Shown: piece after piece, positions 44,130-56,435 of the stretch | Numbering within the stretch: the stretch's first letter is position 1 | How the letters are laid out: every line of letters starts with the position of its first letter | NCBI GenBank assembly: GCA_010645155.1 | Contig: CM021315.1 | Coordinates: 2,343,896-2,407,895, forward strand | Origin: Tigriopus japonicus | Taxonomy: Eukaryota; Arthropoda; Copepoda; Harpacticoida; Harpacticidae | Length of the DNA stretch: 64,000 nucleotides | Reading direction: 5' to 3' | Position numbers and translations under genes: made by a program | Notes under the pieces: model-generated | Told to the model about the DNA's origin: nothing | Databases searched by the model: none | Seen by the model: the letters and a program-made list of their open reading frames with translations, nothing else

Positions 44130-45143
44130 CAGTCGAATCTCATTTTGAGCAACTTTTCTGTCAACGGCAAAATGTTGCTTATTTCGAGATTTTTCTTATA
44201 TTGAGACTCAAGAAAATTGGCTCAAGAAACGATAAAAAATACAGGAAGCTTTTAGAGGAGTTTATCTCACCTTTATATAACCTTATAAGCTTACTTTGAT
44301 TACAACAAACTCTGACAATGACTCAAAAATTTAGCTTTTACAACAAAGTCATTAAAACACACAAACTGACATTACAAGTGCATGGATTTATTTCTCCATT
44401 GCAAAACTCAAGAACTTGTTTCAATCTCACTTTGACAGAAAAAAATGAAAAAAGAAATTACAACTTTGACAACATGATTGGTAAATTATTTTTTAAATAT
44501 CTCAACTGCAAATCTTCTATTCATAGTCTGACCTTAAATCACCGAATTTTTGAGAGACGTTCTTGGGTCGACAAGACACTTCCTTGGGTTGCTTATTTTC
44601 CACTAGGTTTTGCTTTGGCAGACACAGAAATTTATTTCACTCTCAAGCATTGCAGATTTGTTGGTAAAACCAATTTGTGCTTTTATTATTCTTTCAATCA
44701 ACGATAATTTTTTTCTTTAAACTTTTAAATGTCTTTAAAATAGTTCTTGTTGAGTGGCATTTTGGACAATTTTTAGTGATTTTATCGTTCAAAGTGCAAT
44801 TTTTCTTTCTTTTGACTTGAACTTGAAAAGCACGAGCCGCTAGAACCCAAAAAGTGCGCAAAGGGGGCCCCAGAAAGCGCAAGAAATGGAAGTACTGCAT
44901 CGTTCCTTTTAGAAATGCTTCGTTTTTTTTTGGTTTGTGTTGTGACTAATTTAAGCAAGAAAAGTAGGCCAAAATTATAAGAATGTTTCTTACATCGAGA
45001 TTGAGGAAAAATGCAAAATTTCTTATATCGAGAATTCTTTTCTCGAGAATTCCTCTATGTAGTAAAATTTTGGTCAGCGCGGAAAAGTTGCTTATATCGC
45101 GAAAACTGCTCATACTGAGATTGCTTATATCGAGATTCAATTG
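44130..45143. mobile_element. pogo/Tigger-like non-autonomous element, 1014 bp
   Basis: The left end is CAGTCGAATCTCATTTTGAG. The right end read inverted is CAATTGAATCTCGATATAAG. TA flanks both sides (44128-44129 and 45144-45145). Subterminal motifs GCTTATATCGAG/CTCGATATAAGC recur near both ends. TIRs of this kind are seen in pogo/Tigger elements. The interior 129-codon frame (44318-44707) has no resemblance to a pogo transposase, so the copy is probably non-autonomous. Confidence 0.65.
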
Positions 45144-45145
45144 TA

Positions 45146-47622
45146 AGGTTGTTAAGGATAAAATTAAACTAAAAGAAATGGAATACCCGTGCAGTAAATA
45201 GGTGTTCTCCAACATTGGGATTCTAATATCAAGTTTAAACTTCATCCTTTGCATAATCTGGTACCTGTTTATCATGAATAGGCCCAGAAAAGTATTTGCA
45301 AAAAATTACAAAATATCAAGTATAAATATTCTTCAAAAACCCTTAATAATTGAAAAAAGCAGGATATTGAAAGAATATTTTTGACAACGCCATTATTTGG
45401 TATTTCTGTCTGTGTGTACAGATTTTCCGAATTTGTTTTTGATGAATTTGATGCATTTGACCGTGTTAGGAGGCATACTGGTACTAGACATATAATTGAT
45501 TTAAAAGTACAAGTTTCAATTTGCCTCAATAGATGGCAGTAGTTTTGGTTGTGAATGTCTAATCTCAAGACAAATGCCATTATGTAAAGGTTTTTGTATT
45601 TTGGGTTCGTTTTTGGTAAGCCCTTTTACGCATTAGTCCATCATTTATTTTACTCAATTTTGCCTGAAATATTTTTTTGACTCAAATGAGTAAATATTCA
45701 TTTTTTCCTTGAAACAACCAAACATTTAAGAAAATCGAGGAAACGCGGATGATTTTTATATTTAAAAAATATCCGAGCCCTAATCATGACTCTAGGTCAT
45801 ATGTTTTGGTTGTATTGGTCTTGGAATGCTTGCTAGTTTACTTGAAGGTATGCTCCAAAGTCTACTTGATAGTAAACTTTTCATTAACTGTATAAACACA
45901 GCTCCTTTGAAGATTTCTGCAACCCAACCAAATTGCATTCAGTGATTTCATATACTAATTCAAATTGAACTTGTGGCACTCTGATAGTTTGTTGGGTGCA
46001 ATTTTGACAAATCGTGCCAAACGCAAGATGAATCGTCCTGTTCAAATAATGGTGTGAGCATATGTTTTGATGGCAACTCTAGAAAGTGTACTTGTTAGTA
46101 CACTTCGTAGTTCAATTGGCTGGTTTTGTTGAGACAGCTGCCATTTTGAAAAGTAAGTCTCTCATTCCAACCTAGAAGTGCCTCTACATCTATAATCGTA
46201 AATTCATCCTCTCGAAACACTAATTGCCCGCTGATTCAGCTATTCCACATTTCTCCTTCTTTATTTCATATTACTCCATTCAACTCAAAACATTGATTGA
46301 TCTCACAGGAGCATGCAAATTTTGGAAGCTAATTTAAGGAAACACTGGAATGAAGTTCGCTTGCAGTTCGATTGATCAGCGTTGAAGTATTCAAATGGGA
46401 GTGCTTCCCCAACGGTGGAATGCTCCTCTCTAGGCGTGCTTCTCGGAGAACCTCTCATCAATTAAACCTGATGCCAAGCCCAAATAACGACCCAGCTTGC
46501 TAGAAGCTTACTTGAAGTCAATGGAACTAGCACATGTTTGTGCATGCTAAACATATGAGTAGCATTGGAAAATTGTTGACGTATCTACTTGTTGCACCTT
46601 GGCACCAGTGGTACACTTCTCTTTTTCATGAGTTGCTTGGTGTACTTCTGATTCAAGAAAGCTTATGCTATCAACAAAACGGCTGAAACTGCCTTGAAGT
46701 TGCCTCGAAGTCAACTTTGCTAGCACACCTTGGAATACACAAAACATCTGACCTTATATCCCAAGCATTAAATTTCTAAGACCGTTGCTCTGTCTTCAAC
46801 ATTTGTTACTTGTTTTGGATCAATACAAGCAATTTTAATACAAAGCGACAACACTAGCATACAAGAATGAACAGCATTTGAGATTTGTTAACAAGCTTTA
46901 AACAAGGGCAGCTGACAAGCGAATTTTTGTAAACATGTAGCATTAGTAGGACAAATAATGGCCCGATTGGAGACGGCAGGTTTCAAGGTCTCTGGAGCTC
47001 TGGAGGAGGTGTGTGATTACCTGCTGGCCAAGTTGGTGTGCCAAACGTAGGCCCACGAAAAAACGTGGTTAATCAAGGCCTGGATCTGGGCCATTTCCAT
47101 GGTGTGGGGCCTATGTTATGAAACATCGGACACTTGTAAACTTTGTGCGAGAACATAGACTATGAATTCTTTTATAGATAGGATGGTGTTCAGCCACTTA
47201 ACGAAATATTTCTGAGTTCACACAAAGTCTTGGTAATTTTCTGGACAAGGTAGAAGAGGGAGATATCCAACATCATAAGTATGTTAAGGCCTTCTTGGGC
47301 AGAAATTTTGGGCTGCTATTCAATACACGTAAATTACCTATGATTGAAAATATGAATGTTTTGTCGCAAATCATTGACCCTTATTCCTATAAGGGCCCTT
47401 CGGATTTCAGCGCTAATTTTCGAAACCTTTTAGTAACATTTTTTCTTGATTTTGTAATGTAATTTCCATACCTTCAACCAAAGATTTTTTTATTTCTCTG
47501 CAAGTTGTTAAATTGTTTCATGTTTATGCAAATATACAATAGTGTTTACAGATTTTAAAAAATGAGTTGATTCAATTAGCAAACCCTACCATTCAGCCAT
47601 TCAGCTTGAACGTGCATTGTTG
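45146..47622. other. No recognised gene
   Basis: AT-rich sequence with short open frames. The phrase GCTAGTxxACTTGxAG recurs several times between 45830 and 46740, suggesting an old degraded repeat. Confidence 0.4.
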
Positions 47623-47624
47623 TA

Positions 47625-48133
47625 CAGGGTGCACCACTTAAAATCGGACATGAATGATTGCTAATTTGAGGGAACTGAGCCATTGAATCAAAAAACACTT
47701 GTACAAGAGACCCTTGCTTTTAACTACGGTCTTGAATCTCCTCTCTGCATATGAGCAAATGATTTGCACCTGCTCTGCTGGAATTTTAGTCCATGCAGCT
47801 TTGAAGGCTGCAGCCAAGGAAGCCAAAAAAATTAAAACTTTACTCCCCACCTTCTTCTCCATAATGGTCCATCAAGTAAAGTTCTTGGATTAAGATCTGA
47901 AGAAGCCTTGAAGCAATGGTCCTCACAGACAATCCTTGGATAACCAATCTTTTTACGAGCATCTTTCTTGGTTGTCTTTTTTTCTGGTTGCCTTTTTTCT
48001 TGCGGAAACAACGGAAGTCTCCAAATCCCCTTAAAATAATAAGAAGTGCTTATGAGCTGGATTTGGGGGTCTTCACGCTAAAATTGAAATTGGCGGTGCT
48101 GGCTTTGAAGAAGAATTGAACTGGCGCACCCTG
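47625..48133 (-). mobile_element. mariner-type remnant, 509 bp
   Basis: Ends CAGGGTGCACCAC and, inverted, CAGGGTGCGCCAG, with TA on both sides (47623-47624 and 48134-48135). A minus-strand frame reads AWTKIPAEQVQIICSYAERR and FKTVVKSKG, resembling the C-terminus of mariner-type transposases. The catalytic region is deleted. Confidence 0.7.
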
Positions 48134-48287
48134 TAGGTATTATTAAAGAGTAAAACCTATTTGCTCGTTTCACGAGGTCATTTGAGGGTGTAGAGATTTC
48201 TTCTTGCAATTCTCAACAGCAAGGAAATTTATTAGAATACACGTCTCAACCTCCAACAAGTCTATTCCAAAATACTGTGAATTTAGG

Positions 48288-48540
48288 TTTTCGGATTTTT
48301 TCGGATTGTACGGCAAATTTTCGGATTTTTTCGCATCGTACGGCAAATTTTCGGGGTTTTTTTGGATTGTACGGCAAATTTTCGGATTTTTTCGGATTGC
48401 GCGGCAAATTTTTGGATTCAGATTTTTTCGCTTGCGTGGCAAATTTTTGGATTCAGATTTTTTCGGATTGCGTGGCAAATTTTCGGATTCGGATTCGTTC
48501 GGATTGAGCAGCAAACTTTCGGATTTGGATTCGTTCTTAT
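48288..48540. repeat. Tandem array of ~30-bp then ~40-bp CGGCAAATTTTCGGA units
   Basis: Four units of about 30 bp containing TTCGGATTGTACGGCAAATT are followed by longer variants with GATTCAGA inserts. Open frames cross it on both strands because the period is a multiple of three. It is not a gene. It resembles the arrays inside the hAT-like elements at 7493 and 51148, but no element ends were found here. Confidence 0.7.
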
Positions 48541-48787
48541 TATGAAAATTCAGTTCGGATTGGATTTTGAGGACCTGTAGGATCTAAGACACATGCCATT
48601 ACTATGGTCACAATATTCGATAAATGATTCTCTTTATTGGTGGCCCAGTGATGGGATTTGAGTACCTGAATCAAGCCTTCCAAGAGAGGTTGCCAACTGG
48701 GGGGGTCATCCAAAAACAAAAAAAAAAGATACCGGTTTGTTCGCGTTAGGCAACAAAAACAAGTTTGCGTCTCAAAGCACCCCTGAT

Positions 48788-49073
48788 TAGTGATGGGATT
48801 CAATCTGATTTCAATCTGTTCAATCTTTTAGGGCTGCCATCAATGCGATTGGTCCATTGCAAAAATAGTGCAAAAGAACTTTGCTTGATCTTGATGGCAC
48901 CCCTGGTCTGAAGTCTTAAAAAGCAGGGTCACTTTTTTGGATATTCTCTATGAACGAACGCATTTTTCACTGAAGTGACAAGTGTACTGTTTTACGTTAA
49001 TCGGCAGTCACAACGACGTAGCGCGCGCAAAAAATTATTGAGCAGATTGAAATCAGATTGAACTCCATCAGTA
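48788..49073. mobile_element. hAT-like MITE, TAGTGATGGG family, 286 bp
   Basis: Ends TAGTGATGGGATTCAATCTG and, inverted, TACTGATGGAGTTCAATCTG. Flanked by the 7-bp direct repeat CCCTGAT (48781-48787 and 49074-49080). No coding capacity. Confidence 0.75.
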
Positions 49074-49107
49074 CCCTGATCTAAAGTCACAAAAGGTCAC
49101 ATGTCAG

Positions 49108-49416
49108 TAGTGATGTGCTTCGAACCAGGAGTGCTGCCAGTTTTGACTCGGCAGTTTATCACTGTTAAAAAGGGCAGGGTGTATTGAACTTTCTTTTTAA
49201 AAAGACCTAAGCAGGGACCAATTTGGCAACACTCAAACTAGTTCGATTTCGAGTTGTATTAGTAATTACACTTTTGGATTGCGAGTTGGCAGTGCTGCCA
49301 TATTTTATGGTAAATAAAGTCTATTGTCTGTTGAAAAGTTTAGTTGTGGTCAGCTTTTTGACCCTAAAGCCAAAATGGCAAACTCTGCCAAAAATCCAAC
49401 TCTAAACACATCAGTA
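49108..49416. mobile_element. hAT-like MITE, TAGTGATGTG family, 309 bp
   Basis: Ends TAGTGATGTGCTTCGA and, inverted, TACTGATGTGTTTAGA. Flanked by CATGTCAG and CATGTCCG (7 of 8 match). It lies only 34 bp from the previous MITE. Confidence 0.65.
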
Positions 49417-50201
49417 CATGTCCGAGCTCTTTAATGAAAAACGAGATTTGGAGCAATGGTTCAAGGAAATGCCATTTCATAATTAAGTAAATTGGTGACC
49501 CCAGTTTACAACCTCCCATGGAAGGCTTGATTCAAGTACTTGAATCTCATCACAAATCATATTTTCTTTGGTATTTGCACATGTTTAGGAATTTGATTTG
49601 CTAAGGGTGATATAAACTCCTAAAATTCCTCAAAAGATATCTCTGCATGCCCCCCCCAATATGCCAATAATGCATGGACGCATTTCATATGCGAAACCGA
49701 GCCCTTCACCATTGGGCTGGCAAGGTTAGTGTCCAACAGTGTTAGGAACCTGACCTTTCCGGAGGCGATGTCTGGACACATGCTATCATTCCCGGTCAAG
49801 GACTTGACAACACCCTATTGTCCTTGGCCCGACATCCCTTCGGAATATTGGCGGTCACGCACCTTCGTCCAGCTTCCTGTCCAACGCCATCAACGACGGG
49901 AATTGACGAAGGATCTGTTCAATCTGACCCACCCTCTCTACTGCAATAACCAAGATTTTCATCATATACCTCTACCCAACTGCATCTGTACTCTCTGTCA
50001 ATCCCCGCTTCATTTCCTCCATGTGCACTGAAATGTATTCTAGTCAGCTCATCTGTGATATCACTTTCTAGTCGACCATTTTAACGTTTTTACCGATTGA
50101 GATGTCACCATTGCATATACGTAAATGATAGAACATAAATCTATATTTTTTGCATATTTATACGCCCTGACATGACCATGAGTCGCAATAAATCTTATCA
50201 T

Positions 50202-50817
50202 TAGGGACAGGAACTTAAGACGAATAAACTAATTCGTCTTTTTTCGTCTTTTTTACCCTTATTCGTCGCGACAAATTTAATTGTCTAATTTGGATTTTAT
50301 TTGTCTTTTTTCGTCTAATCCGGCAATTTCACTCAACTTTTTTCGTCTAATTAGTCAAAAATTCTTAGATTTGAAGCTATTTTCTCAAATTTGGAAGCAA
50401 ATAAACACTCTTAAAAAGTTCAACGCTAAAAGTTGAGCAACAAAATATGATCCACACTTACATTCTTGCTTATTCGGCACTTTTCCGTTTGTTAACTTTC
50501 TAGATTTTGCCGTTTTACACAAGGGTGCAGCTGTTTCCCCTCAATTGAGCCACCCATTTTGTGTACTTTATGGGCAGCAGTTTTAATTTTCTTTACAGGC
50601 AATTCATTAGTCTTTTTGTCGTATTTGTCAGATTTTTTCGTCTTTTTTGTCGTATTTGTCGGGTTTTTTCGTCTTTTTTGTCGTATTTGTCAGGTTTTTT
50701 TCGTCTTTTTTCGTCTAATTGGGCAATTTTATTCGTCTTTATTTGTCTAATCAGGTAATTTTTTCGTCTTTTTTCGTCTAATTTGACTGTTTTATTTGTC
50801 TTAACTTCCTGTCTCTA
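50202..50817. mobile_element. hAT-like MITE, TAGGGACAGGAA family, 616 bp
   Basis: Ends TAGGGACAGGAACTTAAGAC and, inverted, TAGAGACAGGAAGTTAAGAC. Flanked by CTTATCAT and CTTATTAT (7 of 8). The subterminal regions are arrays of TTTTCGTCTAAT and GACGAATAAA-like motifs; near the right end TTTTTTGTCGTATTTGTCxG recurs three times. The same family's left end occurs at 41196. Confidence 0.8.
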
Positions 50818-51147
50818 CTTATTATTATTAAAAGTGGATTTATAATATTCATAATTTATGGAAGTTTTTGATATCCTATCTGAATTCACTGAATTTCTTA
50901 TGATTTGAACTATGAATTTGCCTCAAAACCACAGAGATCTTTATATTGGCATGGAATCAATACATGATGTATGCTTGTATTCATATAACTATTTTGAAAT
51001 AGTACAGTCCCCTAAAAAGATGGGCACGTCTTATTTGGCATCTCTAAAACACTAAAACTTGCAAGACTACCATACCAGGCATTGGTGGATTGACTTTGCA
51101 TTCTGATCAAGCGACAGTATCAAAACAAAGAGAAAAACTGTTCAAGC

Positions 51148-53151
51148 CAGGGTTGCCAGGTCTTCGACGGCTCTTATCGCCAGATTTGCCACCAAAATTC
51201 GCCAGAATTCGCCACCTCATTTGGAAAATCGCCAGATTTTCGCCAAATTTCTTTTTACTAACAATATTTTGAACGTAATTAGTCAATTATGCCAAAGTAA
51301 TCTTCAAGGAATACCTCAAATGGTCAATTCTTCAGTTTTGTTTTCCAACTTTCATTTCAACTTTTATCTTTTGATACACATTTCAGGGCACTAGTTCTCG
51401 AAGAAAAACGGAATGCCAACATATTGATTTTCCTTCATATATTTTCATTTATAGCACTTAGAACAAGTTTTAGTTTGTAATTTGTGAACAAAAATGAAAT
51501 TTTATTGAAGCTAAATAACAAAATCTTTCGGACTCTTTTCGGAAATGCTATGAAATTTATAACTCTTTAAAAGCAATGGTAATGGTATGACGTTAGCGAA
51601 ATCTGACACATTGCCATTAAAAAATCCCAAAGTGTAAAGTGATCACTCAAATAGTAAAAAAAAAAATTTATACCAATGACATTGTTCATGCCCTGTATTT
51701 TGACCATATGATATTGATTGAGTAGCTTAAACCATAAAAAAGGGCGAAACCAAAAGCAAACGGGGGCAATCACAAAATAACAAAATAATAAGATGCATAG
51801 TTTTTTTAGGATTTCAATTGGCCCTGCCATTAGGAAAATCAAATTGGGAATTTTTCAAATCAGTTACACATGCGTTTGCCGAAGCTTTTGACTTCATAAC
51901 GGTCTCTTTTTAACAAAATCCCTTGTTAAAAATTTTAGCCTGCAGTTTTTTACCAATTTTAACTGGTACACAGAATGTCATTCCATGTAAATGTCAAAAA
52001 AAGATAAATCCCGAGTGAGGAAAAGTCATGTCTGATAAAAGCATTGGTCTGTAAGGAAGTTGCAATTGGTTGCCCGATTAAGTCCTTGAACTTAGAGCAG
52101 GTCACAGATAGTGGATAACAAGCCGTCTAGATTAGAGCACTAAAATAAAATTTTACTTTAGTGCTCTACACCAGATGAGACTTAAAACTTTATAATGGAT
52201 CGTCTAATGGATTGATTCGTCGCAAAGAGGGAGGAAGTAAGTTCTACAGCAAAAGAGCGAAACAACATTTTCTTGTTCTTGGTAAAAGCAGAATCAAATC
52301 AAGAAACAATACTTTCGTCAAAGCTCTCCCCCTTTAGTGATTGTCATCTAAAATAATCAATCCTTGGTTTTCAGTCAAAAGGAAAGTCAAAATCATAAAG
52401 AGAGAATCATAGCTTGCCTGAGTTATCGCCAAAAATGGGCGATTCTGCCAAATTTTTCGCCAAATTTCCCCGATTTCGCCTAACTTTTCGCCAAATATGC
52501 TCATTTCGCCAAATTTATCGCCAGAAATACTAAAATCACCAGATTTATCGCCAGGGACATCAAAATCGCCAGATTTATCGCCAAAGACATCAAAATCGCC
52601 AGATGTATCGCCAGGGACATCAAAATCGCCAGATATATCGCCAAGAACATCAGAATCAACAGATTTGTCGCCAGGGACATCAAAATCGCCAGATTTATCG
52701 CCTTGGACATCAACATCGCCAGATTTATCGCCAGGGACATCAAAATCGCCAGATTTATCGCCAGGAACATCAAAATCGCCAGAATGATCGCCAGGGACAT
52801 CAAAATCGCCAGATTTATCGCCAGGGACATCAAAATCGCCAGATTGATCGCCAGGGACATCAAAATCGCCAGATTGATTGCCAGGGATATCAAAATCGCC
52901 AGATTGGTCGCCAGGGATATCAAAATAGCCAGATTGATCGCCAGGGACATCAAAATCGCCAGATTTACCGCCAGGGACATCAAAATCACCAGGGACATCA
53001 AAATCGCCAGATTTATCGCCAGGGACATCAAAATAGCCAGATTTATCGCCAGGGACATCAAAATCGCCAGATTGATCGCCAGGGACATCAAAATCGCCAG
53101 ATCAATTTTCTATCGCCAGACACGTTTCAAAATCTCCAGTTGGCAACCCTG
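51148..53151. mobile_element. hAT-like element, CAGGGTTGCCA family, 2.0 kb, with a 30-bp tandem array
   Basis: Ends CAGGGTTGCCAGGTCTTCG and, inverted, CAGGGTTGCCAACTGGAG. Flanked by GTTCAAGC and CTTCAAGC (7 of 8). Both subterminal regions are rich in TCGCCAGATT and TTCGCCAAATTT. The middle has no recognisable transposase; the right third is an array of a 30-bp unit. A near-perfect 36-bp palindrome beginning TAGAGCACTAAA lies at 52133-52168. Confidence 0.82.
52540..53105. repeat. 30-bp tandem repeat, about 18-19 units
   Basis: The unit is CATCAAAATCGCCAGATTTA followed by TCGCCAGGGA. Copies differ at one to three positions, and one partial unit lies near 52985. Because 30 is a multiple of three and the unit lacks stops, it is open in several frames on both strands; the repetitive 10-residue products have no known counterpart. 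The core TCGCCAGATT is the element's own subterminal motif, so the array probably arose by amplifying it. Confidence 0.85.
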
Positions 53152-53351
53152 CTTCAAGCAGCTTGCAAGAAATAAGGGCTCGAGTTTTTGGCTTTTGAAA
53201 AAACTTGTTTCATTTAGCTCGTCTTGATCTACGATAGAGAGGAAACAGATTTCAGCGCATGATGTGCAGTCACTCTATGGAAATCAAAACAAGAAAAAGA
53301 TATTCATAGCTTACAGCTGATGAACCTTAAAATTTGTAAGCTGTTTTTCGT

Positions 53352-53702
53352 TTGTCAATAGGGCAATTGAAGTGTGGCTTTGTTGTGCCTTTTCATGGAG
53401 CGAGAGCGTCGACAAGTGTGATGACCAACTCGCACTGTGCATGCACTTGCAAAGAGACAAAACTTGGCATAATTCAAAAAATTGTGCAAAATATGTTCCA
53501 TTGACTTGTTCCAGCAATGTAATGATAGTTAATGTACATCAAATAGGAAATTATGTTACAAGTTTGGCACATTTGCTTGAGAAATGCTGAATTTTGTCTC
53601 TTTTCAAGTGCATGCACAGTGCGAGCTAGCCGTGGCAGATGTCAATGCTCTCGCTCCATGAAAAGGCACAACAAAGCCACACTTCAATTGCCCTATTGAC
53701 AA
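53352..53702. repeat. Foldback repeat with ~110-bp arms
   Basis: The outer sequence TTGTCAATAGGGCAATTGAA is mirrored exactly at the right end, and CTCGCACTGTGCATGCACTT is mirrored at the inner ends. The centre is about 130 bp. No coding capacity. Confidence 0.75.
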
Positions 53703-53705
53703 CGC

Positions 53706-54776
53706 ATAGAATGATGTTAAATTACAAATCTTCATTTGTAGAATGAGATTAAAAGAGTCAATTGTAATTAAAGTTTACACAAATACTTCCAAGTAAAAAC
53801 TATTTACTCAAAATTAAAAAGGCATCATTGTTGATGCTAAAATAAGTAGAATAACACTTTGTATTTGAAAACACGTCTTTCATAAGATAGTCCCTACTTG
53901 AAAATCCATCATTCTTTTAATGTGCCATAAAGTGTTAATAATTCAGGCTGAGATAAGACCTTCAATGGTTCATTGTTTGTAAAAAAGTTCCAAGGATTTC
54001 AGCTGTATAGGGGGAGCTAGCTGCAACTTTAAGGGCTTAAAAGCTTTCACGTGATAATAAAAATAGATATATTTGGCCGCAATATAATTGATACAGTGTT
54101 GTGAACTACTAAAAAAATTGTTTTAATTCAAAACATATAAAAAATCCTCTTTTGCCTGTAACTCCTAGTTATATTTTCAAATTTGGATTTGAGATCAAAT
54201 GGTGAAGCCCAGACAGCCCTAGTCTTAAAGAAACAACAAAAGTTGTGTCGCCATCACGCCATCTGGTGTATTCACTTGGAAAACTTTACCGAAAGAGATT
54301 TTCAAAAAAAGGTAAAAAGCGAGACAGTAGGTCATATGTTTTGTGATTGGAGATGCATGCTTGAAGCATACTTCATCTATCGACTTTCATGCTTTTTGAG
54401 TGTTTTCAACGTTTTCAGGCTTCTAAAATGACGTCATTTGAATGTCTTTGATTTTCAACCCACAATTTCATTAGAAATGCTCTAACAGGCTTAAATACGC
54501 TTGAAGTCAAAAATGGAGGCATGCTTTGGTGCAAACAAAACATATGAGCCAATAGTGTTTCCAGATAAAAAGCTGAATGAAACTACATAGGTTCACTTAC
54601 AATTTCTCATACCATTATGTTCTCGTTCTTAGAACATTGTCATTTGGTTCCAGTCAATGCTAAAAAATACTATAATCTTTACAACTAAGGAGAAACTCTA
54701 AAGGGATTGCAACGACATTCAAGCTGATCGACTAATTGAAAATGTCACAAAAGTTTATGTGAAATGGTGAAAAACT
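53706..54776. other. No recognised gene
   Basis: AT-rich sequence. I see no element ends or coding pattern. Confidence 0.4.
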
Positions 54777-54950
54777 CCCATGATTAGAGGTGTCATTTTG
54801 GTGCAAATAAAAAGTGCTACTAAAAGTGCAAAAAAAAACAGGAAAAAACGCAAGTAAAAAGTGCAAATAAAAATTTTTCAAATTTTTTAGTACATTCATT
54901 CACACGCATACTTACACTTACGAACTCACTCACACTTTCCCACTACACTA

Positions 54951-55846
54951 CCGGGTGCGTCAGAATCCGCGGTACATTTTGAAATGTTTCATTCAACATC
55001 AGTTAGCATCAAGAAATAATATTGAACAACTTTTTTATTGATGACAATCTCATAATTGCTTGGCAATGAAAAATTGTTTCTCAAAAACACCTCCATCTGC
55101 TGCAATTCACTTCTCCACACGGTGCCTGAACCCCTTACATGTCTTGGCCACGTCCTCCTCTTGCATGTTGGCCCACACCTCATGGACGGCGGACTTCATG
55201 GTGGTGAAACTGCTGTGACTGGTTCAACAGGCCTCACTCTCCACACGCACCCAGATGCTGAAATCAAAAGGGTTCAGGTTTGGTGATGATGATGGCCACA
55301 ATGACTTTGACCAAAGCCCTCCTGATACCAGCTTCTCCTCCAGGAACTTCTGCGTCAGCTTTGATGTGTGAAACGGGGCCACATCTTGAGTAAAAACGTA
55401 GTTTCCCTTGCCATAGGTCTCGTCCAACCATGAGAGGACCTCCTTGTCCAAGATCTGAATGTAGCCGTGGCTGTCCAAGGTCCCATTGATCCACCTGCCA
55501 AACCTCTTCCCATCCCCTGATGTGCGCCGCTGTTTTCTCTCATCTTGAAGCCTCCTGTCTCTTGAAACAACTTTTTGGCCCGGTCGACGAAGTTACTGGT
55601 GACCCCAAAGGTGTTCACAATGTCTTTCACACTGATGCCAGCCTCAAGGTGCGCGACGATTTTTTGGCGTTGTTCGGACATTGTTGTCTCGAAGTGTTTA
55701 AAGAGGAGAAATCAAAACAAACGGCCGTGTTCAAGTGCTCAATACGTGCATGTTAACAGTTCTACACCTCAAAAGGCATCAAAGAAAGCGCACACCAATA
55801 GCTATGCCGACTTTTGAAAGTGTACCGCGGATTTTGACGCACCCGG
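54951..55846 (-). mobile_element. mariner-type element, 896 bp, nested
   Basis: Inverted ends CCGGGTGCGTCAGAATCCGC and CCGGGTGCGTCAAAATCCGC, with TA on each side (54949-54950 and 55847-55848). The full-length element should be larger: the transposase inside is deleted and shifted. Confidence 0.88.
55000..55681 (-). pseudogene. mariner-type transposase, deleted and frameshifted
   Basis: Starts MSEQRQKIVAHLEAGISVKD, a helix-turn-helix head. It later shows FTQDVAPFHTSKLTQKFLEE and SSSPNLNPFDFSIW in another frame, corresponding to the second and third catalytic blocks. The last part (55000-55180) is in a third frame. The region with the first catalytic aspartate is missing. The coding strand is minus. 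It cannot make an active enzyme. Confidence 0.82.
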
Positions 55847-55871
55847 TAGAAGGAGGAGTTCCTCAAGGAGA

Positions 55872-56435
55872 TTATATTCCCTCTGACGGTTGATTCCTTA
55901 AGCTACCTTCCCAAATCCAATCCCAAGTCTGAATGGAATTGATAATCTCGTCGTGCACAAAAACAGCTATTTTGAAGCCAAACACGCCTCTTATTTGTTT
56001 GTTGGACCTACTTTTGAGTGGCAACTCTGAAAACGTCGGATCTCGTAGAAAGATCTCCATGATGAGCTGAGAGAAACACATGCAAATCCAAGGAGAGCTG
56101 TTTTTCTCCTCGTCACTCACTTTGAAGTTAAACCAATTACGATTTTGGTAGCGGCTCAAGTGCTGGACGATATCGTCAAAAAACACCTTCAAAAACCAGG
56201 TTCCAAAGCCATATGCAACGATAAGTTCGAGGAGGAAATTGTTGTTTTCCATTGCCTTTGCCAATCTGGTGGTAGCGATCACGAGAGATTTTTCTGGATC
56301 AAGAAAGAACTGATATTTTGGTTTCTCTATGCTTGTGTTTGTGTTCGTATGTGAATGTTTGTAGATGTCAAGCACAACAGAGAAATTCAAGAAAATTGAA
56401 TCTCTGACTTCAGATTTAAAAAAAAATATGTTCAA
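55872..56435 (-). CDS. Unrecognised 187-codon open frame inside a hAT-like element
   Basis: The minus-strand frame includes LVIATTRLAKAMENNNFLLE, YGFGTWFLKVFFDDIVQHL and SPWICMCFSQLIMEIFLRDP. It has mixed helical character and no domain I know. The coding-like composition stands out against the AAAGTGCAAA-rich ends of the host element. It could be a captured host exon or exons, or a degraded piece of transposase. The first ATG is not well supported; the 5' part may be non-coding. Confidence 0.35.
   Translation of the reverse strand: MNIFFFKSEVRDSIFLNFSVVLDIYKHSHTNTNTSIEKPKYQFFLDPEKSLVIATTRLAKAMENNNFLLELIVAYGFGTWFLKVFFDDIVQHLSRYQNRNWFNFKVSDEEKNSSPWICMCFSQLIMEIFLRDPTFSELPLKSRSNKQIRGVFGFKIAVFVHDEIINSIQTWDWIWEGSLRNQPSEGI

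Noticed and set aside
48204..48580. Overlapping plus-strand frames rich in Phe and Gly
   Set aside because: They are products of the CGGCAAATTTTCGGA tandem array in three frames.
52501..53091. A 196-codon minus-strand frame and overlapping plus-strand frames of repeated 10-residue units
   Set aside because: They are by-products of a stop-free 30-bp tandem repeat within a hAT-like element; several frames on both strands are open, which is not expected of a real gene.
52540..53105. CRISPR-like array
   Set aside because: Units are directly adjacent with no variable spacers, and the context is a eukaryotic transposon.
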